A DNA stretch of 64,000 bases, from positions 186,001 to 250,000 of the forward strand of contig NZ_PNFP01000009.1 in NCBI RefSeq assembly GCF_002940685.1, written 5' to 3'. Source of the DNA: Ensifer adhaerens (lineage in GTDB: Bacteria > Pseudomonadota > Alphaproteobacteria > Rhizobiales > Rhizobiaceae). Under the pieces are notes generated by a model. It was not told the origin of the DNA, searched no databases, and saw only the letters and a list, made by a program, of their open reading frames with translations. The position numbers and the translations under genes were made by a program. This document shows, one piece after another, positions 23,336 through 33,500 of the stretch (the stretch's first letter is position 1; every line of letters begins with the position of its first letter).

Positions 23336-24262
23336 ATGGCCCCCATCAAAATTGCCCTTGTCGGCATCGGCAAGATCGTTCGCGACCAGCACCTGCCGGC
23401 GATTGCCAAGAACAGCGACTATCAGCTGATCGCCGCCGCAAGCCGGCACGGGACGGTCGACGGGATCGACAATTTCAAATCGATCGAGGCGATGCTCGAT
23501 GCAGTGCCCGCGATCGAGGCCGTGTCGCTCTGCATGCCGCCGCAGTATCGCTACGAGGCGGCCCGCGTAGCGCTCGACGCCGGCAAGCACGTCTTCCTGG
23601 AAAAGCCGCCGGGCGCCACGCTCAGCGAAGTCGCAGACCTCGAAGCGCTGGCGGCGTCGAAGGGCCTGTCGCTGTTTGCAAGCTGGCATTCGCGCTATGC
23701 ACCGGCGGTTGAGGCGGCAAAGTCGTTCCTGGCTTCCACGACGATCAACGATGTCCAGGTCATCTGGAAGGAAGATGTGCGCCACTGGCATCCGAACCAG
23801 GAATGGATCTGGGCGGCGGGCGGCCTCGGCGTCTTCGATCCCGGCATCAACGCATTGTCGATCGTCACCCATATCCTGCCGCGCCCGCTGTTCGTAACCA
23901 AGGCGGTGCTCGAATTCCCGGAGAACCGCGACGCGCCGATCGCCGCCAGCATCACCTTCACCGACGGGCAGAAGCTGCCGGTTGCAGCTGAATTCGACTG
24001 GCGCCAGACCGGCAAACAGAGCTGGGACATCGTCGCCCGCACGGCCGCCGGCGAGATGGTGCTGTCTGAAGGCGGCGCCAAGCTCTCGATCGACGGCAAG
24101 CTCGTGCACGAGGAGCCGGAGCAGGAATACCCGATGCTCTACCGGCGATTCGCCGAAATCGTCAAAGCGGGCAAGTCGGATGTCGATCTGGCGCCGCTGC
24201 GGCACGTCGCCGATGCCTTCATGCTCGGCAAGCGCAAGTTCGTCGAGGCCTTCCACGACTGA
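23336..24262 (+). CDS. Gfo/Idh/MocA dehydrogenase, galactose/arabinose 1-dehydrogenase-like
   Basis: 308 residues. The Rossmann motif is ALVGIGKIVRDQHLPAI, the EKPPG motif follows at ~96, and the active-site region includes KEDVRHWHPNQEWIW and GGLGVFDPGINALSI. These blocks closely match what I recall of the Azospirillum L-arabinose 1-dehydrogenase and Pseudomonas D-galactose 1-dehydrogenase, which oxidise the sugar to its lactone with NAD(P) in non-phosphorylating pathways. No lactonase, dehydratase or sugar transporter gene is adjacent, so this step would connect to genes elsewhere. A bidirectional terminator follows. Confidence 0.85.
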   Translation: MAPIKIALVGIGKIVRDQHLPAIAKNSDYQLIAAASRHGTVDGIDNFKSIEAMLDAVPAIEAVSLCMPPQYRYEAARVALDAGKHVFLEKPPGATLSEVADLEALAASKGLSLFASWHSRYAPAVEAAKSFLASTTINDVQVIWKEDVRHWHPNQEWIWAAGGLGVFDPGINALSIVTHILPRPLFVTKAVLEFPENRDAPIAASITFTDGQKLPVAAEFDWRQTGKQSWDIVARTAAGEMVLSEGGAKLSIDGKLVHEEPEQEYPMLYRRFAEIVKAGKSDVDLAPLRHVADAFMLGKRKFVEAFHD

Positions 24263-24288
24263 TCTTCCGGACATGCCGGAAACACAAA

Positions 24289-24316
24289 AGCCCGCGGTCT
24301 CGGCCGCGGGCTTTTT
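24289..24316. terminator. Bidirectional rho-independent terminator
   Basis: Nine-base stem AGCCCGCGG/CCGCGGGCT with TTTTT on the right and AAAA on the left. It ends both the rightward dehydrogenase and the leftward pepA-holC transcripts. Confidence 0.9.
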
Positions 24317-24336
24317 CGTCGCAAGCTGCTGTAAAC

Positions 24337-24786
24337 TCAGGCCTTCTTTTCCCAGCGGCCGTCGCGGTTCTGCTGCCAGTAGGTGAGCGTGTGCCCCTCC
24401 CCCTTCAGCCGCTTCCAATGGCCGCGCGCGCCTTCAAGCTGCTCCTGGTCGTAGCCGTCGAACATGAAGACGATGCGTTCATAAGCCGAGACGTCAGGCG
24501 GGCTGGCGCCATCGATGACGAAGCGGACCGTCGCCGCATTCGCATTGCCCTCGTCGGCGACGAGCAATACCGGCTGGTCCGCCGCGAAGTCGCCGGCGTC
24601 CGTTCCGTGCGGCAGGAAACTCTCATCCCGGTAAACCCAGAGATGCGTGTCGAGCGCATCGCGACGCTCGGCGTCGGTCGTCTGCACGACCACCCGCCAG
24701 CCGCGCTCGACACTCTTGTCGAGCAGCGGCGGAAGCGCGTCCTCGAGCTTCGATTCCGTCAGGTGATAGAACAGGATCTCGGTCAT
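24337..24786 (-). CDS. holC: DNA polymerase III chi subunit
   Basis: 149 residues. HolC links the clamp loader to single-strand-binding protein at the replication fork. Recognisable segments are MTEILFYHLTESKLEDALPPLL, VVVQTTDAERRDALDTHLWVY, FLPHG and the C-terminal GHTLTYWQQNRDGRWEKK. The start at ATG 24786 gives the canonical N-terminus. It follows pepA by 41 bp in the same direction; pepA-holC is a common arrangement in proteobacteria. Confidence 0.92.
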   Translation of the reverse strand: MTEILFYHLTESKLEDALPPLLDKSVERGWRVVVQTTDAERRDALDTHLWVYRDESFLPHGTDAGDFAADQPVLLVADEGNANAATVRFVIDGASPPDVSAYERIVFMFDGYDQEQLEGARGHWKRLKGEGHTLTYWQQNRDGRWEKKA

Positions 24787-24827
24787 GCCGATCGTTTCCC
24801 GCCATTTTTCATGCCCGGCATTGCCGA

Positions 24828-26321
24828 TCAGGCCTCGTAGCTCGCCCGCACCAGCTCGTCGAGCAGCCGCACGCCGAAGCCCGAGCCCCAGGACTGGTTG
24901 ACCTCGTCGGTCGGCGCGCCCATGGCGGTGCCGGCGATATCGAGATGCGCCCAGGGCGTGTCCTTGACGAAGCGCTTGAGGAACTGCGCCGCGGTCACCG
25001 CGCCGCCGTGGCGGCCGCCGGTGTTCTTCATGTCGGCGAACTTGCTGTCGATCATCTTGTCGTATTCCTTGCCGAGCGGCATGCGCCACAAGGGCTCGTG
25101 CGTCGCGATGCCGGCGGCAAGAAGCTGCCCGGCCAGGCGGTCGTCGTTGGAAAACAGGCCGGCATGATGCGTCGCCAGTGCCACCATGATCGCGCCCGTC
25201 AGGGTCGCGAGGTCGATGATTGCCTGCGGCTTGAAGCGGTCGTTGCAGTACCAGAGCGCATCGCAGAGCACGAGACGGCCCTCGGCGTCGGTGTTGATCA
25301 CCTCGATCGTCTGGCCCGACATCGAGGTCACGATATCGCCCGGGCGCTGGGCGCTTCCGTCAGGCATGTTTTCGACCAGGCCGATGATGCCGATGGCATT
25401 GACCTTGGCTTCGCGCGCGGCAAGCACATGCATGAGGCCGGTGACGGCGGCCGCACCACCCATGTCGCCCTTCATTTCCTCCATGCCGGCGGCCGGCTTG
25501 ATCGAGATGCCACCGCTGTCGAAGACGACGCCCTTGCCGACGAAGGCGAGCGGGCGTTCCTTGGCCTTGCCGCCCTTCCACTGCATGATGACGAGGCGCG
25601 GCGGGCGGGTCGATCCCTGGGCGACGCCCAAGAGCGCGCCCATGCCGAGCTTCTTCATTTCCTTCTCGGTGAGGATCTCCACCTCGACGCCGAGCTTTTC
25701 CAGCTCCTTCGCCTTGGCGGCGAACTCGACCGGGCCGAGCACGTTTGCCGGTTCGTTGACGAGATCACGGGCCAGGAACACGCCTTGGGCAACCGCCTGT
25801 GCCGTCGCGAACGCCTTTTTCGCGGCGATCACCGTGCCGGTGACGATCGTCACCTTGGTCGGCTTGCCGGACGACTTCGCCTCGTCGTCGGCCTTCTTGG
25901 TCTTGTAGCTGTCGAAGGCATAGGCATTCATCTCCATGCCGAGCGCGAAGTCAGCGGCAGCCTTGCCGGTCACGTTGGCGTCGGGCGCGTCGATGAAGAC
26001 CGTGACCTTGTCGACCGAACCAAGCTTGGCGGCAACGGCACCGCCTGCCTTCAGCCAGTCGTGGTCCGTCAGCGCGTCCGCATCGCCAAGGCCGAGCACG
26101 ACGATTCGATCGGCAGGCGAACCATGCGGCGCGATGATGTCGAGGGAGGAGAACGCCTTGCCGGTAAACTTCTTGATCTTCGCCGCCTTTGCCACCACGT
26201 TCTCGGGATCGGCGACGTCGGCGCCGGCGGCGGCCTGCGCGCCCGCGGTCTTCAGCAGAACGGCGACACCGCCGCTCGGACGGTGGGACTTGGCAAAAGT
26301 GAACTCAAACTTCATCGACAT
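24828..26321 (-). CDS. pepA: Leucyl aminopeptidase (cytosol aminopeptidase, M17)
   Basis: 497 residues, usual length. It removes N-terminal amino acids from peptides using two metal ions. The catalytic domain carries [17 protein letters not shown] (Lys and Asp ligands), [11 protein letters not shown] and the signature [10 protein letters not shown]. The N-terminal domain, which in enteric PepA also binds DNA, is present but poorly conserved. GGAG 6 bases before ATG 26321 favours that start over ATG 26315. The open frame extends further upstream without conservation. Confidence 0.95.
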   Translation of the reverse strand: MSMKFEFTFAKSHRPSGGVAVLLKTAGAQAAAGADVADPENVVAKAAKIKKFTGKAFSSLDIIAPHGSPADRIVVLGLGDADALTDHDWLKAGGAVAAKLGSVDKVTVFIDAPDANVTGKAAADFALGMEMNAYAFDSYKTKKADDEAKSSGKPTKVTIVTGTVIAAKKAFATAQAVAQGVFLARDLVNEPANVLGPVEFAAKAKELEKLGVEVEILTEKEMKKLGMGALLGVAQGSTRPPRLVIMQWKGGKAKERPLAFVGKGVVFDSGGISIKPAAGMEEMKGDMGGAAAVTGLMHVLAAREAKVNAIGIIGLVENMPDGSAQRPGDIVTSMSGQTIEVINTDAEGRLVLCDALWYCNDRFKPQAIIDLATLTGAIMVALATHHAGLFSNDDRLAGQLLAAGIATHEPLWRMPLGKEYDKMIDSKFADMKNTGGRHGGAVTAAQFLKRFVKDTPWAHLDIAGTAMGAPTDEVNQSWGSGFGVRLLDELVRASYEA

Positions 26322-26743
26322 TGAAAACTCCGGGTATTTCCTGTCCGGGCGCAACCCCTTGGATCGAGAGAATCTTTCCGCGGGGTCGAGCGCCAGGCCA
26401 AGATGATAGAGGCCGCACAACGCATCCGGGCGACACGGCTAGGCTCATGGGCAAGCCGCCTGTTACCGGCCGGTTACAGTGGCAAATATTCGCAACATTC
26501 GCCACCGTCAAAGCTGTGGTCGGCACCCTTCTCGCTTTTCAACCGCTTGGCAAGATGCTCGCAGATGTTTACATGCGGTTAACCGAGGTTCTTCGCCTTA
26601 AATTATCCCTGTTGCTACACAATTCGGGCAGCATGGGATGAGTTGGCTAAGAACCGGGCTTCGGTTTGCGGACACGGGAAAAGCCCGGTTCGATACCGCC
26701 GCCGGAGCAGAAACATGAGCAGGATTTTGGACCGGACACGGGC
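26322..26743. promoter_or_regulatory. Divergent control region pepA / lptF
   Basis: 422 bp without a gene. It contains a 20-bp palindrome made of CTGTTACCGG and CCGGTTACAG (26460-26479, one mismatched pair) and a perfect CGGTTAACCG at 26576-26585. Either could be an operator for the LPS-export operon. Open frames in the region have no coding character. Confidence 0.5.
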
Positions 26744-27913
26744 ATGAAGCTGATCGAACGCTACATATTCCGGCGTGCCGTGATCATGTTCCTCGCGACG
26801 CTCCTGCCGTTGCTCGGCATCACCTGGACGACGCAGGCACTGACCAACGTCAACCTTGTAACGGACAACGGCCAGTCGGTGCTCGCCTTCGCCAAGCTCG
26901 CGACCCTCATCCTGCCTTCGGTCATCACCATCATCCTGCCGTTTGCCCTGGTCATCGGCGTCACGCAGACGCTGACGACCATGAACACCGATTCGGAGCT
27001 GACGGTGCTCAACGCCGCCGGCAGCTCGCGCATGGCGATCATCCGGCCGGTGCTCTTTCTGGCAGCCGGTCTCAGCGTGCTTTCCTTCGCGGTCGACAAC
27101 TTCGTCGAACCCTATTCGCGCGTGGCGCTGCGCAAGATGGTGGCGACCGCCAACGCCGACCTCCTGTCGTCGGTCGTCCAGGAGAACACCTTCCGCAAGG
27201 TCGCAGACAATCTCTACGTCCAGGTCGGCGCGCGGCGGGGCGGCGGCGTGCTCCAGGGCATCTTCGTCGCCGATTCGCGCAATCCAAGCTTCGAACTCGT
27301 CTACTATGCCCGCGAGGGCGCCATTGACGACAAGAGCTCGGCGCTGGTGATGAAGGACGGGGAAGTGCAGCGCAAGCTGCCCGACGGCAGCGTGTCGATC
27401 ATCAAGTTCGATTCCTATGCCTTCGACCTCGCCGACATGACAAGGACGACGCGCGAAGCGACCATCCGGGCGAAGGACCGCGACCTACCCGGCCTCCTCC
27501 ATCCGGACCCGGAGGATCATGTCTACAAGAACAATCCCCTCGCGTTTACCGCCGAGCTCAACCGTCGCTTCACCGAATGGACCTTTCCGCTGCTGTTCGG
27601 CCTGATTGCGCTGGTCTTCAGCAGTGACGCACGCTCCCACCGCGAAGCGCGGGTCCACCCGCTGGTCAGTGCCCTCGGCGCGGCCCTGCTCATCCGCTGG
27701 ATGACGTTTTATGCCGGCAACAGCGCCGAGGATTCGATCTGGTTCGTGCCGTTGATGTATGCCGTGCCGCTGATCGCAGGTGCGCTCTGCATTCACCAGC
27801 TCGTCAGCAACAAGCGGCTGGACATTCCGATGACCGGTCAGGAAAAGCTGCAGGAGCTGCTCGTTCGCCTGCGCCTGACACGGCCCGACGCAGAGAAAGG
27901 GCAGCCGTCATGA
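26744..27913 (+). CDS. lptF: LPS export ABC transporter permease LptF
   Basis: 389 residues of the YjgP/YjgQ family: three membrane helices at each end around a periplasmic beta-jellyroll. N-terminal MKLIERYIFRRAVIMFLATL, the helical NTDSELTVLNAAGSS motif that contacts the LptB ATPase, and C-terminal helices (EWTFPLLFGLIALVF) are all present. With LptG and LptB it extracts LPS from the inner membrane. ATG 26744 is chosen over the frame opening at 26666. Its stop overlaps the lptG start by ATGA. Confidence 0.93.
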   Translation: MKLIERYIFRRAVIMFLATLLPLLGITWTTQALTNVNLVTDNGQSVLAFAKLATLILPSVITIILPFALVIGVTQTLTTMNTDSELTVLNAAGSSRMAIIRPVLFLAAGLSVLSFAVDNFVEPYSRVALRKMVATANADLLSSVVQENTFRKVADNLYVQVGARRGGGVLQGIFVADSRNPSFELVYYAREGAIDDKSSALVMKDGEVQRKLPDGSVSIIKFDSYAFDLADMTRTTREATIRAKDRDLPGLLHPDPEDHVYKNNPLAFTAELNRRFTEWTFPLLFGLIALVFSSDARSHREARVHPLVSALGAALLIRWMTFYAGNSAEDSIWFVPLMYAVPLIAGALCIHQLVSNKRLDIPMTGQEKLQELLVRLRLTRPDAEKGQPS

Positions 27914-28989
27914 TGGGCACGCTCGGCCGCTACTTCTTCATGCGCTATGTGATCACGACATTCTGGTTCCTTGTCGGGATCTTCTCGCTCGTCTTCATCA
28001 TCGACTTCAGCGAACAGGCAAGCCGGCTGGCAAACCTGCCGCGCTACACCATTACCGGCGCTCTCCTGATGACTGCGCTCCGGATCCCGCTGATCCTGCA
28101 GCAGACAATACCGTTCGTGGCGCTGTTTTCGGCCATGGCGGCGCTGATCTCGCTCAACCGCCGCTACGAGCTGGTGGTGACCCGCGCGGCAGGCATCTCC
28201 GTCTGGCAGTTCCTGCGCCCCTTCGTGCTCGGTTCCTTCCTCTTCGGCGTGCTGGCGGTCGTGGCGCTCAACCCGCTTGCGGCCTGGGGAACGAAGCGCG
28301 GCGAGGCTCTGCTGGCCGAATGGGGCTCCACGCGCAACGCGGACGCCGGCTCGATCCCGTGGCTCAGGCAGATCTACAACGGCACGGACACGATCATCGG
28401 CGCACGCTCGGTTCAGGACAACGGCACGACGCTTCTCAACGTCACCGTCATCCACTTTGATCCACAGGGCACGATCATTCTGAGACAGGATGCGGCGTCG
28501 GCGAAACTCGAAGATGGTTACTGGCTTCTTAACGACGTCACGGAAACGCGCAACGGGCAGCTTCCGCAGCGTTTGAAAACAGCACAGCTGGCCACCAATC
28601 TTAAGCCGGAGTTTGTTCAGGAACGGCTTGCAAAGGCTGATTCCATTCAGTTTTTTGACCTGCCGCGCAAGATCGAAGTGGCCCGCTCCTTCGGGTTTTC
28701 GACCAACGGCATGGAAACTCAATTCCACTCAATGTTGTCGTTGCCGCTGCTGCTCGTCGCCATGACGCTGATCGCCGCTTGCGTGTCGCTGAAATTTAGC
28801 CGGTTTAACCAATCGCGCTCCGTAATTCTCGGTGGCATCCTGTCAGGCTTCGTGCTTTATGTCGTCACCGTGCTTGTCAAAGCATTCGGGAGCAGCGGCA
28901 TTGTGCCTCCTTTCGTTGCAGCCTGGTTGCCAGTTGTTGTAGCGATGGCGCTGGGCTCGACGATTCTTTTAAATCAGGAGGATGGCTAG
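27910..28989 (+). CDS. lptG: LPS export ABC transporter permease LptG
   Basis: 359 residues. The partner of LptF, with the same topology: N-terminal GRYFFMRYVITTFWFLVGIF, coupling-helix segment NRRYELVVTRAAGIS and terminal helices (LLLVAMTLIAACVSLKF; YVVTVLVKAFGSSGIVPPFVAAWLPV). It starts with ATGATG overlapping the lptF stop. An AGGAGG inside its 3' end serves lptD, whose GTG shares one base with the lptG stop, so the three proteins of the export route are translationally linked. Confidence 0.93.
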   Translation: MMGTLGRYFFMRYVITTFWFLVGIFSLVFIIDFSEQASRLANLPRYTITGALLMTALRIPLILQQTIPFVALFSAMAALISLNRRYELVVTRAAGISVWQFLRPFVLGSFLFGVLAVVALNPLAAWGTKRGEALLAEWGSTRNADAGSIPWLRQIYNGTDTIIGARSVQDNGTTLLNVTVIHFDPQGTIILRQDAASAKLEDGYWLLNDVTETRNGQLPQRLKTAQLATNLKPEFVQERLAKADSIQFFDLPRKIEVARSFGFSTNGMETQFHSMLSLPLLLVAMTLIAACVSLKFSRFNQSRSVILGGILSGFVLYVVTVLVKAFGSSGIVPPFVAAWLPVVVAMALGSTILLNQEDG

Positions 28990-31334
28990 TGGCGGTAGTG
29001 AACCGCAAACGTATAAGGCTGATCAACGCTGCCCTGCTTGCAGGCGTGGCGCTGCAGACACTTGCCATGGGAATGAGCGCGCCTGCGATGGCGCAGCAGA
29101 CTTCGGAGCGCCTCGATTCGTTGCGCCCGAACATGCCGGCAGATGCCAAGCTGCTTCTGTCCGCAAACGAGCTCGTCTACAACAAGGACGCCGAGAAGGT
29201 GATCGTGCGCGGCAACGTGCAGATCGACTACGGCGGCTACAAGATGGTGGCCCGTCAGGTCGAATACGACCAGAAGAATGGCCGCATCTACGCATCCGGG
29301 GACATTCAGTTCATCGAGCCGGGCGGCAATGTCGTCTATGCCGACAAGATGGATGTGACCGACGATTTCGGCGACGGTTTCCTCGACCAGATGCGCCTTG
29401 AAACCACCGATCTGACCCGGCTCGCTGCCACCAGCGGCGAGCGCCGGAACGGTGAAGAATTCATCCTGAACGAGGCGGTCTACACGGCCTGCACGCCCTG
29501 CACGACCAAGCCGGAGCATCGCTCGCTGTGGCATATCAAGGCCCAGCGCGTCATCCAGAATGGCCGCACGCGGACGATTCGCCTGGAGAACGCCCGCTTC
29601 GAACTGTTCGGCAAGCCGATCGCCTACATTCCGGTCATGGAGCTGCCCGACCATACGGTCAAGCGCAAGAGCGGCTTCCTGTTCCCGACGTTCCGCTCGG
29701 CCCAGAAGCTCGGTGTCGGCGTCGGCGTCCCCTACTACTGGGCGATCTCGCCCTATATGGACGCGACGGCAACGCTCACGGGCCTGACGCGGCAGGGTTT
29801 CCTGCTGGAGGGCGAGTTCCGCCAGCGGTTCCACAACGGCTTCCATACGCTGAACTTCGCCGGCATCAGCCAGCTCGACAAGGAGAAGTTCACGCCCGGC
29901 ACCGTCGACGCGATGCATACGAATCGCGGCATGATCGCGTCGAAGGGCGAGTTCGAGATCAATCCGCGCTGGACCTTCGGCTGGAACGTGCTCGTCCAGT
30001 CCGACGCCAACTTCGCCAAGACCTACGAGCTGTCGACGTTCGACGGCACGACCTATACCAACCAGGCTTACCTGACGGGGCTCGGCAAGCGGAACTTTTT
30101 CGATCTGCGCGCCTTCTACTTCGACATTCAGGACGCCGATCCGAACAGCATCTCCGAGAACCAGCAGCCCGCAGCGCAGGTGCTCGACTACTCCTACAAG
30201 GCACCGGACTCGGTGTTCGGCGGCGAGCTTTCCGCCACGCTCAACTTCACCAACGTCAAGCGCAACCGGCTGGATGCGTTCACCCAGCCGGGCGTCACCC
30301 GATTCCGCGGCCTCGAAGGCACCTCGCACCGCCTGACCGGCGAACTCGAGTGGAAGCGCACCTTCATCGCCCCGGGCGGTCTGGTCCTCACCCCGTTGCT
30401 GGCTGCGCGCGGCGATGTCCTCGGGCTCAACATGGACGCCCCGGTCGGTTACACCGGCGACTACAACACGAGCGACGCAGCGACACGGCGCATGTTGACC
30501 GCCGGCCTTGAGGCCCGCTACCCGATCCTGTTTGTCGGAGAAAGCAGCAGCCACGTGCTCGAGCCGATCGCGCAGCTCTATGCGCGCCCGAACGAGCAAT
30601 ATGCCGGCGGCCTGCCGAACGAGGACGCGCAGAGCTTCGTGTTCGACGCGACGAACCTCTTCGACCGCGACAAGTTCTCCGGCTTCGACCGGATCGAGGG
30701 CGGCACGCGAGCCAATGTCGGCTTCCGCTATACCGGAACCTTCGACAGCGGCTACGGCCTGCGCGGCATCGTCGGCCAGTCGTTCCATCTGGGCGGCCTG
30801 AACTCGTTTGCGACCGACGATCTGGTCAAGGCCGGGGCGGATTCCGGTCTGGAGAGCAGGAGCTCGGATTACGTTGCCATGTTCGGCATCGACGCACCGT
30901 CCGGCCTGATGGCAAGCCTCTCCGGCCGTCTCGACGAGAAGGATCTGTCGCTTCGCCGTGCCGATGCCACCGTCGGCTATCTCGGCACGACCTGGCAGGC
31001 AGCGATGACCTACACCCGCATCGAAGCGCAGCCGCTCTACGGATCGCTGTCCAACCAGGACGAAATCCAGACGGCCGCAGCCTACCGGTTCCACGACTAC
31101 TGGTCGGTGTTCGGCGCGATCACCTACGACATCAACAAGGATGTCATCTCGCGCAACGGCTTCGGCATCACCTATGACGACCAGGACACGTTGTTCTCGA
31201 TCGTCTACAAGCAGGAACGCGACACCGACGCCAATCTGGCGAACGACTGGTCGATCGGAGCGAGAATCAGCTTCCGTACGCTCGGCGACGTGAACGTCGG
31301 CGACACCAAGTTCGAAGAGCTGGACTATTACTGA
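28989..31334 (+). CDS. lptD: LPS assembly outer-membrane protein LptD
   Basis: 781 residues. A signal peptide (RIRLINAALLAGVALQTLAMGMSAPAMA) precedes an OstA-type N-terminal domain (LLLSANELVYNKDAEKVIVRGNVQI, residues ~55-80) that forms the end of the periplasmic LPS bridge. A long C-terminal beta-barrel inserts LPS into the outer leaflet; GKPIAYIPVMELPDHTVKRKSG marks the domain junction. A Cys pair (TACTPC) occurs near residue 163. Start GTG 28989 lies 7 bases after AGGAGG, an optimal site. Needs LptE, which is not in this window. Confidence 0.93.
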   Translation: MAVVNRKRIRLINAALLAGVALQTLAMGMSAPAMAQQTSERLDSLRPNMPADAKLLLSANELVYNKDAEKVIVRGNVQIDYGGYKMVARQVEYDQKNGRIYASGDIQFIEPGGNVVYADKMDVTDDFGDGFLDQMRLETTDLTRLAATSGERRNGEEFILNEAVYTACTPCTTKPEHRSLWHIKAQRVIQNGRTRTIRLENARFELFGKPIAYIPVMELPDHTVKRKSGFLFPTFRSAQKLGVGVGVPYYWAISPYMDATATLTGLTRQGFLLEGEFRQRFHNGFHTLNFAGISQLDKEKFTPGTVDAMHTNRGMIASKGEFEINPRWTFGWNVLVQSDANFAKTYELSTFDGTTYTNQAYLTGLGKRNFFDLRAFYFDIQDADPNSISENQQPAAQVLDYSYKAPDSVFGGELSATLNFTNVKRNRLDAFTQPGVTRFRGLEGTSHRLTGELEWKRTFIAPGGLVLTPLLAARGDVLGLNMDAPVGYTGDYNTSDAATRRMLTAGLEARYPILFVGESSSHVLEPIAQLYARPNEQYAGGLPNEDAQSFVFDATNLFDRDKFSGFDRIEGGTRANVGFRYTGTFDSGYGLRGIVGQSFHLGGLNSFATDDLVKAGADSGLESRSSDYVAMFGIDAPSGLMASLSGRLDEKDLSLRRADATVGYLGTTWQAAMTYTRIEAQPLYGSLSNQDEIQTAAAYRFHDYWSVFGAITYDINKDVISRNGFGITYDDQDTLFSIVYKQERDTDANLANDWSIGARISFRTLGDVNVGDTKFEELDYY

Positions 31335-31383
31335 TATCGTCACACGAGTGGGCGGGCCTGAAGTTCGCCCATTCGTCGATATC
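31333..31383 (+). other. Intercistronic stem-loop after lptD
   Basis: A long imperfect hairpin: GATATCG/CGATATC at the base and ACGAGTGGGCG/CGCCCATTCGT above it, around an 11-base loop. It overlaps the lptD stop codon and has no T-run, so it is more likely an mRNA stability or attenuation element than a terminator. Confidence 0.6.
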
Positions 31384-31519
31384 GACACGGTCAAACGGTC
31401 TTGTCATCGTTTGGCCGCATGTATTATGCATTCCCTCCGACAAGATAAGGCAGCGGCGCAAGGCCGACGGGCGGACAAAGCCTGTCGACGGTGATAGTCC
31501 GGGATATAGGGAAAAGATA

Positions 31520-32458
31520 ATGGGCGGGAAAATGTCGATCTTGAGGACACTTTCGGTACTGGCCTTGGCCGGCACCTTGAGCGTTGCGGTATGTGCCGGG
31601 GCTCAGGCAGCAACCTCGGTCAAGGTAACGGTCAACAACACGGTGATCACCTCCGGCGACATAGCCAAGCGGGTAGCCTTCCTTCGTCTGCAGCGCCAGA
31701 AGGGCGGCCCCGACGAAGCCAAGAAGCAACTCGTCGACGAAGTTCTCAAGCGTGCCGAGATCGCGCGTATCGGCCAGTCCGTCAGCACGCAGGACGTCGA
31801 GGCCGCCTATGCCCGCTTTGCCGCTGGCAACAAGCTTTCGACCGAACAGCTCGGCAAGATCCTCGATCAGGCCGGCGTCGGCGCCGATCACTTCAAGCAG
31901 TTCATCGCCGTGCAGATGAGCTGGCCGCGGGCCGTCAACTTCCGCTACGGCACGTCCAACCGGCTCCAGGGCGCAGACCTCGTCAAGCGCATGATGGAAG
32001 GCGGCGGACAGAAGCCGGTAACCACGGAGTATTTCCTGCAGCAGGTGATCTTCGTCATTCCGGAAAAGAAGCGCGGCGCGATTACCGCGAAGCGGCAGGC
32101 AGAAGCCAATGCCTCGCGGGCGCAGTTCCCGGGCTGCGAGACCTCCAAGGTGTTTGCCGCCAACTATCGCGACGTGTCCATCCGCAACCTCGGCCGCATG
32201 CTGGCTCAGCAGTTGCCTGACGAATGGAAGCCGCTGATCGAGAAGGCCGGCGAGAACGGCACCACCGGCACCCGCGTGACGGAAAAGGGCGTCGAGTACC
32301 TGGCGATCTGCAAGAAGCGCGAGGTCAACGACGACACCGCTGCCGAAATCGTCTTCCGCGCCGAGGATATCGGCAAGAAGAAGGCCGAGGGCGAAGACCC
32401 GAACAGCGAAAAGTACCTCGAGGAACTGCGCAAGAAGGCGCAAATCGTCAACAAGTAA
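31520..32458 (+). CDS. surA: SurA-like periplasmic chaperone / peptidyl-prolyl isomerase
   Basis: 312 residues. Signal peptide ends at AGAQA, then a SurA N-terminal chaperone domain ([25 protein letters not shown]). The C-terminal part ([16 protein letters not shown] ... [10 protein letters not shown] ... [11 protein letters not shown]) follows the outline of one parvulin domain but lacks recognisable catalytic residues, so isomerase activity is doubtful. SurA escorts unfolded outer-membrane proteins, including LptD. Enteric SurA has two parvulin domains and ~430 residues; this form is shorter, as usual in rhizobia. A second ATG at 31532 is a possible start. It lies 185 bp after lptD and 13 bp before pdxA. 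Confidence 0.85.
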   Translation: MGGKMSILRTLSVLALAGTLSVAVCAGAQAATSVKVTVNNTVITSGDIAKRVAFLRLQRQKGGPDEAKKQLVDEVLKRAEIARIGQSVSTQDVEAAYARFAAGNKLSTEQLGKILDQAGVGADHFKQFIAVQMSWPRAVNFRYGTSNRLQGADLVKRMMEGGGQKPVTTEYFLQQVIFVIPEKKRGAITAKRQAEANASRAQFPGCETSKVFAANYRDVSIRNLGRMLAQQLPDEWKPLIEKAGENGTTGTRVTEKGVEYLAICKKREVNDDTAAEIVFRAEDIGKKKAEGEDPNSEKYLEELRKKAQIVNK

Positions 32459-32471
32459 TCACGACAGAACC

Positions 32472-33500
32472 ATGCGCGAGACATCCGGCGGGCCCCTCGC
32501 CCTGACCATGGGCGACCCGGCCGGTATCGGGCCGGACATCAGCCTTTCGGCCTGGCTCGGCCGCCGCGACCATGCGACGGCCCCCTTCCTCTTCATCGGC
32601 GATCCCTCGGTGCTCGCCGCACGCGCATCGGTGCTCGGCTGTACCGTGCCCATCCGCGAGACGGATTGCGCCGGCGCCCTCTCCCTTTTCGATACGGCGC
32701 TGCCGGTGCTACCCCTTGCCTGCCCGGCCCCGGTCACTGCAGGCGCCCCCGAAACCACCAATGCCAGCGCCGTGATTGGCGCCATCGACACCGCAGTACG
32801 GCTGGTCACCGCCGGACAGGCATCCGCCGTGGTCACGAACCCGATCGCCAAGGCCGTCCTCTACGACGCCGGCTTCCGCTTTCCCGGCCACACGGAATAT
32901 CTGGCGGATCTTGCCGAGAAGGCGACGGGGCAGCCCGTCCTGCCGGTGATGATGCTGGCAGGACCGAAGCTGCGCGCCGTTCCCGTCACCATCCACATCC
33001 CCTTGAAGGACGTGCCGGAGCACCTGACGCCCGAGCTCATCCATCGCACCTGTGCGATAACGGCTGCCGATCTGCGCAACCGCTTCGGACTGAAGCAGCC
33101 ACGACTGGCGATCGCCGGGTTGAACCCGCATGCCGGGGAAAACGGCGCGCTCGGATTGGAAGATGATGCAATCATCCGCCCTGTCGTCGACCGGCTGCGT
33201 GCCGAAGGCATCGATGCGGTGGGGCCGCTGCCGGCCGACACGATGTTCCATGACCGCGCCCGCGCAACCTACGACGTGGCGATCTGCATGTATCACGATC
33301 AGGCGCTGATCCCGGCCAAGGCGCTCGGCTTCGACGACAGCGTCAACGTCACCCTTGGTCTTCCCTTCATTCGCACGTCGCCCGATCACGGCACGGCCTT
33401 CAGCCTTGCCGGCAAGGGCATCGCCCGCGACGACAGCCTTCGAGCCGCGCTCGACCTTGCCGCGACGCTTGCAGCCAATACGCCAGGAGATATCCACTGA
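32472..33500 (+). CDS. pdxA: 4-hydroxythreonine-4-phosphate dehydrogenase
   Basis: 342 residues. Catalyses the NAD-dependent oxidation of 4-phosphohydroxy-L-threonine in pyridoxal phosphate synthesis. Motifs: [15 protein letters not shown] at the start, metal-binding [20 protein letters not shown], and [12 protein letters not shown] with [15 protein letters not shown] at the C-terminus. It overlaps rsmA by one base (TGATG). The surA-pdxA-rsmA order is conserved across proteobacteria. Confidence 0.95.
   Translation: MRETSGGPLALTMGDPAGIGPDISLSAWLGRRDHATAPFLFIGDPSVLAARASVLGCTVPIRETDCAGALSLFDTALPVLPLACPAPVTAGAPETTNASAVIGAIDTAVRLVTAGQASAVVTNPIAKAVLYDAGFRFPGHTEYLADLAEKATGQPVLPVMMLAGPKLRAVPVTIHIPLKDVPEHLTPELIHRTCAITAADLRNRFGLKQPRLAIAGLNPHAGENGALGLEDDAIIRPVVDRLRAEGIDAVGPLPADTMFHDRARATYDVAICMYHDQALIPAKALGFDDSVNVTLGLPFIRTSPDHGTAFSLAGKGIARDDSLRAALDLAATLAANTPGDIH

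Noticed and set aside
24945-26324. 459-residue open frame on the plus strand
   Set aside because: Antisense to pepA; no ribosome site or domain.
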